This document shows positions 56,618-64,000 of a stretch of 64,000 bases of DNA, piece by piece (position 1 is the first letter of the stretch; each line of letters starts with the position of its first letter). The notes beneath the pieces were generated by a model. The model was not told the origin of the DNA. It did not search any database and worked only from the letters and a program-made list of their open reading frames with translations. The position numbers and the translations under genes are program-made. The stretch spans positions 2,232,001 to 2,296,000 of the forward strand of contig JAVFKD010000004.1 of NCBI GenBank assembly GCA_036429605.1, in the 5' to 3' direction. Source of the stretch: Cladobotryum mycophilum. Taxonomy: Eukaryota > Ascomycota > Sordariomycetes > Hypocreales > Hypocreaceae.

Positions 56618-58321
56618 GATGTCTTGGTGATTTGGGTTTGTTGGTTGGTTTTGGTATTGATGTAGGTCTTAAATTTGGGTATCCTCAACAGGAAAACTGC
56701 AAGGCGCGAGAACCAAAGTTATAAGGTCGCGTGGGCACAGGTAAACAATGAGCTCGGCTCAAAAGATTGAATAGTAAGACACCGGGTCTTTGATCAGAAA
56801 GGACTGAAATGATGCTGTAACTAAGCAGCAGCAAAACAAGAAGAGAAGGTAGAAAGAAAAAGAAAAATGAACAAAGCACAATGTAAAAAGATGACCCGAT
56901 GGGTTTTCAGTGTGATGGTGTTCAAAACATGGGATGATGAAGTGGACGATGGAGGCTTTTTGTATGACCTCTCCCTCTACAAGATAATCGTTGGATGGTG
57001 TTACAGTATCTAAATAGCGGCAGATAATTAATGCCAGGGGCAGCATCGCAAACCTCAAAGCGCCAATCACCGTGCCAGACGATGGCTACGATTCGGGGGT
57101 CGTGCGTCGCCACTTGGGTCGCATCCCCCTCGGGCAGGGATCAACACGAGCTTCGACTGGACGACCCCTTGGGTAAAAGATGAGAACTATGATTGTATGG
57201 GAAAAGCCCAAACTGTTTTGTTTCCCCTTCCTCCCCCCATCTACTATCTGAACCCCCCACGATGAGCCAGGGGGATACGAGATGAGGTGTTTGACCAATG
57301 AGCTACTCTGAATCAGCGACAGCAAAGGGGGAAACGTTTCAAAAGGCAAGCTTTGAAGGAAAACGAGAAACACTGAAACGCCAGGGGGTGATGCTAAGGT
57401 GTCGGGCTCCCGCCAACTGAGATGACCGGGAATGGTGACCACGCTCTCGTCAACAATTCGCCTATGCATATCATCCAGGTCGAATACATCATTCACTCTG
57501 TATTCAAGCCTCAACTGCACTTTTTCGTTCCTGCTTTCTATTCACACAACCCCGTGATGGTAAATCTCCATCCATCAGTCAAAGAGTAACCACTGCCTAC
57601 ATCAAGCTTCCTCCCTCTCCACCGTGCGACATTCCAAGGCCATGCTTAAAAACAGGCCCGCCTCTTCAGACGCAGATGACTCGGGTCTTTTTTAGCCGCC
57701 CACAGGCATGTCGGTCAAGTCCTGTCCATGACCGCCACGGCACAGAATGAATTGTCCATGACAGGATTGGCTGCATCGTGAAAAGGCCCAACTCCTCTCC
57801 GCTCCATTTTAGCGATGTGGTGGACCAGCAATCCAGCAGGAACCCGTGCGAAGCGCCGCCATGGTAGCTGCTGTCTGCTGAGTCCTTGTCCTTTTAGGGA
57901 ACATGCCGAATTCTCATCATCATCACCACCACCGCATTTTTCCAATTATGACGATTTGCGCGCTGAGCTGTACCTGCAGTAGTCAGGCTTGGGCAGAGAC
58001 GGGGAGCCTGACATGCATTGATTTAGATACGATGGAATCTTATGAACCAAGTATCGTTTCCCACTCGGTCGCTGCCGATGCCTAGGTTCAACAAGTACCA
58101 ATTGAACATGAAATGGCACAGAACTAACTTGGGTCAAAGAGCTCAATAGGATTGGATGGCGCAATGACTCGGGCCCTCGCTATGTAAGCTGGAAGTTGAC
58201 AAAAAGATGCAGACATTCTTAATTCTATCTCGCAAACAAACAAGTCTTCTTTCACCCAACCTCCAAATTACACCAGATTCCCCGCATCTAATCGAATCAA
58301 CGCTATCGCCCTCTTCATCTC
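56618..58321. other. Intergenic, no supported gene
   Basis: This 1.7 kb lies between two minus-strand secreted-protein genes and should contain the promoter of the first. The 144-codon frame 57086-57520 has no recognised domain, and poor composition suggests chance. A CAT/CAC-rich patch lies at 57913-57934. Confidence 0.45.
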
Positions 58322-59018
58322 TCAGCAGTTGGCAGGGAGCGCTGGAGCGCTGGTCGCGGTGTTGGCCAAATCCACTTCCGCCTGGCGACGACGTGTAAGT
58401 CCGGGAAGAACTTGTCCGTTGCTCTTGTTCCACTTTGGTAGCTCATTGGGGATGACGGTCTTGGGATTCTCGCCCTGGTTGAGGCGCCCGATGAGGGATG
58501 AGGATTTGGCCTGGCCGCACCCGATGTTGAAGGCCCAGCTGCAGAGGGCGCCGTACTGGTTGAGGTTCAGGGTCACTGGGTCTGCAGTAATAGTCGTGAT
58601 GCAGTTTTGGGCAGTCTGTGGTCCATCCAAGTCAGCACTTTTCCCCCCAGGATATTTACGCATCTGTGATAAACTTACAGCCATATCCGCGGCAAGGAGC
58701 CTCTTCCCATCGGCTTGGGACAGAGGTTTGGGGTACTTGACATCGCTGCAGCTTGCATCCGCGCACAGATGGCCGTATCCAATGGTGGGATGACCGGTAG
58801 GATCATTGTCTACCGAAATATCAGTATACGCTTCAGATTTCCGCAGTTTCTGCCACTTTACAAGTGGTATCTTCAAGTCAACACTTACAAGGGTGATCCA
58901 CAAACCCTTCAAAACTGGCAACAAGGTCAACTGTAGCCTGGTTGACGGGAGGTCCAATACAAGCTTGAGCTCCGAGAGCAGCTCCGAGAAGAATAATGAG
59001 AGACGACGCCTGGACCAT
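58322..59018 (-). CDS. Secreted GH24 (T4-type) lysozyme
   Basis: This is a muramidase of family GH24 that hydrolyses the beta-1,4 bond between N-acetylmuramic acid and N-acetylglucosamine in bacterial peptidoglycan. Exons 59018-58889, 58809-58679 and 58615-58322 (introns 79 and 63 nt) give 184 residues. A signal peptide (MVQASSLIILLGAALGAQA) precedes the mature chain. The catalytic Glu is E37 in VASFEGF, followed by YNDPTGHPTIGYGHLC, the GH24 hallmark, with the GYGH segment that carries the active-site strand. ALCSWAFNIGCG and RRRQAEVDL near the C-terminus match the rest of the fold. Extra Cys pairs suggest disulphides fit for secretion. The family is common in phages and scattered in fungi, so ancient transfer from bacteria or phage is likely; the introns and signal show it is domesticated. 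A TATA-like TATATAAG lies about 112 bp upstream. Confidence 0.94.
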
Positions 59019-59127
59019 TTTTATCAGACTCTTATATGATAGCTGTAAAATCGGGATGTGTAGTTCTGTGGTCGACTGTGTGTCTGTTGAAAGTGGCAAT
59101 GGCTCATTGAAAGCTCCGGATCATGAC

Positions 59128-59135
59128 CTTATATA
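59128..59135 (-). promoter_or_regulatory. TATA-like element of the GH24 lysozyme gene
   Basis: TATATAAG on the minus strand, about 112 bp upstream of the ATG at 59018, the expected position for a fungal core promoter. Confidence 0.45.
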
Positions 59136-60454
59136 GTTGTTCAGTTTTAGACTCCTCATCTTGACTTCTAGATGTAGAAGGTGATGACTCTCAGCTGAAT
59201 GCCCACACAGGTCATGATCATCGCCCAACTGTAAGGGTTTCAGAGTAGGTGCCTTGCAGCAATCCTTACAGAGGGCTAAAACAACCAAACCTACGTTGAT
59301 AAACATGAGCTTACTACCGATCGCCAAGAATCACCTACAGATGCACGGCGTTGCGGGCCAAATATCGTCCGCCTCGAGGGGACGATGACATGGCGGGAAT
59401 GGCTTGGTCTGGCGTTTCTACAGTACGCCACGGGGGGTATTGTTACAAACTTGTTTTCAGAATCCTTCCATTTTATGTTTATTCATTGCGACAGGAATGC
59501 AACTTTGGTAGCCTCTTTTTACAACAATGCACCAGAATTGGCTCAGATCTACTGTAAGTTTGCTGTTCGTGGATATGATGGCTTTCACCTACTTTGGGCA
59601 AAGTGGTTCACCTTTGTCGATCAAAGGCCAGGTAAGCTCGGGGATTGATTTGGACGGCTTACAGAACCTCACATCCGCTATACCTGCCCAGGGAAAGGCC
59701 CTTTGGCATGTTTCATTGTATGGACTCATTGACGACCACAGCATTAAGCTAGCTCTTAATGTACTTGGAGGCGTATATTGAGGATATGAACGTCATGGCT
59801 AATGATTAGAATAACAAGAGCCTTTGTGAGGCGTAAGTACAGATAACAATCCATGGATGTCTAGCCATATACTCTTCAACTTATGCGACGAGCTGTTGGT
59901 GGGAAGTCATGAAGGCCGTGTCACTGTAAATCCACCATCCTTCAATATACAGTGGGGTGTTCCAGTGCTCCTTATTGACGAAATACAAGCCCTGGAGGTT
60001 ATTATTACATGGAACCCACTGTACCACCCGACCCTACACTTCAGTTCCAAGCTCAAGGCTATTATTCAAATTCCGTGGTGATCCAAGATAGTTGATCGAG
60101 TTTCTTCACCACATTCATAATATGTTTCTCTCTTCCTCCAAGTTCCTTTATTCTACAAATTGATTTTCATACACTTCTCATTTCTTTACAATACCTCAAA
60201 CTGGACTCTGTTGAGGTGTCCATGGAAGTCTAGAGCTGGGGCCGTCACACAAATCCGGGGAAAGGATGGATGGTTCCATGTTAGTGGAGAGCGTGCCCTG
60301 TGGAAGCCACTACAAGGGTCTTGCCAAAAAGCCTGAGACTTCCAAGGTTCCAAGGCTCCATACGCCACCATCAATCTTCAATCTTCCAATCTCGATTTCT
60401 ACACCAAGAGCTCCGACTACTTCGCATTTCTCGTCATATCAAACATCACACATC
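59136..60454. other. Intergenic region with an unassigned possible coding remnant (59340-59785)
   Basis: Between 59340 and 59785 two overlapping plus-strand frames (one running through WREWLGLAFLQYATGG, the other ending GLIDDHSIKLALNVLGGVY) could be parts of one spliced small protein, with GTAAG donors at 59553 and 59632. I recognise no family and the splice model is not forced by phase. The remainder holds the promoter of the next small gene and nothing else seen. Confidence 0.3.
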
Positions 60455-60928
60455 ATGTCTCCATTCTGGTATGCCCTCCGTGTGATCCAGGCCTTCGAGG
60501 TAAGCTTCATCTCTCTACAATCTGCAATTCTCGATCTGCACTGACCTTCCCGCAGGACCATATAGTTGCCGCAGTACGCCCCTCCATCAACCATGCCATG
60601 ACAAATCAACGAAAACGATAGCTGATGAACCTCCAGATTCTTCGCCAGCCCGGCTTCCACCGCGCAGTCGGTCGTGTTCATCGCGCGATTCAAGAACGAA
60701 AACATGGCCGCAACCCGCATGAACCTCTTGCGCCTGGCGAGGCTACAGGTATGACGAACAAGATTGCGCTCGGTGGGGTGCATACAAGAGGGAAATGGCT
60801 GACCAAGCTCTCTAGCCGACCCCAATCCCGCAGATCGAGGCAACGGCTTCCTCAGGCATTTCGTTGGTGAAATAAAGAATCAGATACGAGGCAAACCGAC
60901 CGATATCTCCGGCAAACCGCCCAAGTGA
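60455..60928 (+). CDS. Small conserved fungal protein, Mrx7-like (four exons, 18-nt microexon)
   Basis: This is a 95-residue protein reconstructed from four exons: 60455-60499, 60556-60573 (18 nt), 60637-60748 and 60816-60928. Every junction is GT..AG, phases agree, and the reading frame has no stop until TGA at 60926-60928. The protein reads MSPFWYALRVIQAFE, then DHIVAA, then ILRQPGFHRAVGRVHRAIQE, ending with a hydrophilic GFLRHFVGEIKNQIRG tail. The pattern of an LRxPxFHRxVxxVH core behind a short hydrophobic N-terminus resembles the fungal Mrx7 (MIOREX component 7) family of small mitochondrial proteins, from memory only. The start codon lies in CATCATGTC. No exon is long enough to show up as an ORF by itself, so automated annotation could miss it. 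Function unknown. Confidence 0.7.
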
Positions 60929-61355
60929 ACGAGCGAGTCGTTACCATGAACCGAATACCCATCTCGATTTTATATACGCACCGTCTCCAAGCCCACCGAG
61001 CCGTCTATAGACTTGGCAGCATTCCTCCGAGCTTGCCGAGAGTCACGCTTCTATACGAATTACTATGCCCGGCATAGACGATGCGAATGGAAAACTCCCG
61101 CCATAACGGCCATCGACGGACAGTGGCATAGATCAACCTTGGAGCTTGACCCAGCCGCGACCACGAAACCTTTTGTCTAAGCAATCTTGGATACCGCATA
61201 CCCGAACTGTGATCCAGCGACAACCAGTCTCACTGTATTAATAGTGAAAAGCTCATGAGTGAATGCTATAGAACCGAATTCTACAATTGGACCTCTATCT
61301 CTGCCGTATTGTTCCCATATTCAAAACCTTACTCCATTTACCATCCTGCACGTGT
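60929..61355. other. Convergent intergenic gap
   Basis: About 430 bp between the 3' ends of the small Mrx7-like gene and the EH-domain gene. Nothing is seen beyond probable 3' UTRs. Confidence 0.4.
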
Positions 61356-63111
61356 CTACCCGATAATGGCGCCGACTACCTCTTCAATGACAGATTCCCA
61401 TTCTTCATCCGCCTTGGCATCCTTGTCGACCAGCTTCAGCGTTATCTTGCCCTTTGCCGCGTGTCTGCACCGCTTATCACTTCGGCGCCAGCAGTTCTGG
61501 CAGAAATATGGATCCAGGCACCTTCTGCAGTACCAAAGCAACGAACCCTTCTTGATCTTGTCTTTGCATCCGTCGCATTTGACACCGAACCCCAAGGATC
61601 CATTCTTATCCTTGATGGGGAGCTTCTTGGCTCGTTGGAGCTTTGAGCGGGGTACATGGTGCTGACATCCCTCGCCAGCGTCGTGGCATTTCTCGCAGAA
61701 ACTGGATTTACCGCCCTTGCAAGACTCACAGTGGTATATGATGTCGTCTGGGAGGAAACCAGTGTCACAGCCTTGACATATCATGGCTGTTTTTAATTCC
61801 ATTGGCTCTGCTTCGCCAGCTGCGGGGACTGCATCCTGCCATTGCTTAACCGGTGCTATTTGATATGCCGGAGGGGAGTTACTTTGATGGATAGATAGGT
61901 CCGGCGGCGGCGGTAGAAGAGAATGGCTTAATTGTGCAGAACCGTTGAGATGAGAGGTTGAACGACTATCATTTGTAGGCTGCAGAAGGCCCCTCCCAGT
62001 CTGAAGCTCGATCAGCCACATAGCTTGAACAAACTCGTTTCTATCAAATCGTCCGTCATGGTTCAAGTCCACCTTCTCCCATATTCTAGATAGATCAGCG
62101 TTGTTCAGCCCACTCCGCATAAATATATCAGCAGTCTCGATACCAGTCAAGTACGTTTTGCCGCCACAGCTCTGTTCGAATAGTCCTTCAAATCGAGCTC
62201 GAATTTCGGGTGGTATATGAACCATGGAGTTATGATGGATGACTGCTGTTGGTGCCCGGTATGGAGGAGGAGGTGGAAGCGAGGGCTTCCTGTTGGAGAG
62301 AATGTCGTCGATGAAGCTTTGCGATAGTCGGTTTGGTGGAAGCTGGTACAGATACTGCTGTTGTCCAAGCAAGGATTTGGCCTCGAGGACATGAAATTCA
62401 TTATCCCATGGGCATATCACTGTGCCTTTACCCAGAAAGATACCTGCATTCTGCATATCCCCGTATGTGAAGCTTCGGATGCTTGCGCTAACGGACCCTG
62501 AGATGCCCTCTACAAGGATACCATGATCCGTGCTTATGATGGTGCCTCCATTCCCATCAAAGAATACACGCCGTACCTGGGAGCGATGTTGGCGTGATAT
62601 CGAGTTGGTGTCTAACAGGTCCCTTGATAGGTTGTGGAATGTTGGAGGGAGAGTTGATGGGGAGGAAAACTGGACGCTACCATCTGCAAAGCGGACGAAC
62701 CATCCTCGCGGGGAAAAGGCGACGTGGTCGACTGTTGAATGCGGATGAGTTGTGGCGATCAAATCCTGTCGATTAGATAGGACTTTTACGGTCAGTTTTT
62801 GAACAAGATCTACCACAGTTTAAGACTTACACTCGCCGCCTTTGGTCATGATGGCATAGGACCCGTCGGGTGATGTTGAGATCCAGGAGATCATGGTGCC
62901 CGCCATGCTCGGGTCGGCGCATACTTTGCCTAGATGATCCCATACTTGTTGAATTGCAGGAGGAAGATTATTTCTGTAGTCTTGTTAGAGGTGTTATTTT
63001 CCAGAGGGTGGCCATATAGGAGAGTACGGGGAGCTTGACTCACGAGATAGAATAGTGGTCATTTCCGACAGCCCAAGACTCAGGGGTTGGACCCAAGTAA
63101 ACAAAGACCAT
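61356..63111 (-). CDS. EH-domain protein with two ZZ-like zinc fingers
   Basis: Three exons (63111-63044, 62973-62831, 62782-61356; introns 70 and 48 nt) give 545 residues. The N-terminal ~240 residues (MVFVYLGPTPESWAVGND, MAGTMISWISTSPDGSYA, VAFSPRGWFVRFADGSVQFS) form a beta-rich module with repeats reminiscent of fungal lectin or WD-like blades; I do not recognise a named domain. An Eps15-homology domain lies near residues 257-345, with one canonical EF-hand loop DLNHDGRFDRNE (about 309-320). Two Cys/His-rich ZZ-like fingers follow (about 406-446 and 473-511, C-x2-C spaced pairs ending in HH or CRH). A polyproline stretch separates the first module from the EH domain. The combination suggests a cytosolic adaptor, perhaps in endocytosis or signalling, but that is inference. 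The acceptor at 62783/62782 was chosen by phase; the nearer AG breaks the frame. Confidence 0.88.
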
Positions 63112-64000
63112 TGTTTTGAATGCCGTTATAGTGATAGGAATAGTGATAGGAATAGTGAGTCTTGTGTGAGTATGGCTTGGATATAAAGTAATTGTTTAGA
63201 TTGATAGAGAAGCTCTGATCAGTCACCTACGCTGGTTGGTATATATACTCCCTGAAATCTATCATTCTCATCGCCATGGCGGCAGCCCATTTCTATACAT
63301 GGCATCTAGAGGATATCGGAGGCCATATTGTGCCGTCTATTCTATGCTATACCCTAGATCTTACGGCGACGTAGGCTTATGAACAACATCGTTACATCAC
63401 CCTGCAAAGTTCGAACCAAGTCAAGTTAGACTACCTAGGAGAAATGCGAATGCGGCTGCGTATCATGCCGACAAGGCCATGTCTCTGATTTGGTCATAAC
63501 CTTAATTTTCCAATTTAACTAGGTTGCCCAGCCTTGTGCTTCGCCTCTATGCAAGCTTCGATCCCCGCGCCAATTCTACATCTATTTTTCCTAATCTGGC
63601 AACGCTGGGATGATCCTCCAACATGCCACATTTTCCAATGCTGAAACTTGGCCACAAATCATCGTCACGGCTGTATCAGATTTTACCTCTCTAGGTTAAA
63701 TCTTTCGAAGAGCTTGGATATTGTGAATCTTCCACCCAAGTTTGCGACAGTACAACCCCATCGCGCAGACGACTCTCTCTTGATCTTCTAGACAGAGCAT
63801 GAGTAGCCGACACAGTTTATCGGGCTGACCCAGAATAGAAGATACAGAACAGAGGAACTCATGGTTTCATCCAAGACATGGATAGAGGATCTTTATAAAA
63901 TCCCAACCACAATGTTGCCTCACAACATCACTTCCTTATGTATACCAGTTGAGTTGCTTGACTTTGCATCAATAGATCGGAAATCATCAGATTTCGGAAT
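63112..64000. other. Right-edge region, promoter of EH-domain gene
   Basis: This holds the upstream region of the minus-strand EH-domain gene, with a short direct repeat (GTGATAGGAATA twice at about 63131-63156), and continues to the window edge without a recognisable gene. Confidence 0.45.

Noticed and set aside
57086..57520. 144-codon minus-strand frame as a gene
   Set aside because: No recognised domain; lies in a promoter-like gap; composition suggests chance.

Overview
The window looks like a chromosomal segment of a filamentous ascomycete, most likely a sordariomycete (Hypocreales is my guess; no species is asserted). The grounds are short 50-75 nt GT..AG introns, Zn2Cys6 regulators, an AAT-type amino acid permease, GH92, a fungal rhodopsin-domain protein, a 2EXR relic and a non-reducing polyketide synthase relic. 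All gene models below were spliced by eye. In every spliced model except the two flagged as frameshifted, exon phases close without internal stops.

Layout. 1-12.4 kb: rhodopsin-domain membrane protein (+), Sulfotransfer_4-type P-loop protein (-), secreted GH92 mannosidase (-), seven-exon amino acid permease (-). 12.4-13.9 kb: AT-rich stretch with a degenerate tandem repeat and a possible decayed ORF. 13.9-31.7 kb: a run that could be a catabolic island: Zn2Cys6 regulator (-), aldo/keto reductase (+), second Zn2Cys6 regulator (+), MFS sugar transporter (-), aldehyde dehydrogenase (+), conserved unknown (+), signal-less GH88 unsaturated-uronyl hydrolase (+) and alpha/beta hydrolase (+). The transporter and the dehydrogenase are divergent and share a promoter with a perfect 10-bp inverted repeat containing CCG/CGG. 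33-42 kb: a small secreted protein broken by a stop codon, a short heme-thiolate peroxygenase with an altered EHD motif, a 2EXR pseudogene, a second aldehyde dehydrogenase and a secreted carboxylesterase.

44.6-55.7 kb: remains of a secondary-metabolism locus. It holds the decayed 3' end of a non-reducing PKS (acyltransferase tail, product-template tail, two ACPs, C-terminal esterase), then an intact 15-exon ABCC exporter and a SDR-type reductase. 56-59 kb: two secreted proteins on the minus strand, one a clear GH24 lysozyme and the other a lysozyme-like unknown. 60.4-63.1 kb: a four-exon small protein with an 18-nt microexon, and an EH-domain protein with two ZZ-like zinc fingers.

Three genes are broken by in-frame stops or multiple lesions (33.3 kb, 36.7 kb, 44.7-47.4 kb). 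Two others (1.6 kb, 26.1 kb) look one C short in a C-run, so either assembly indels or early decay must be considered. The GC- and AT-rich gaps hold no other gene I can support.
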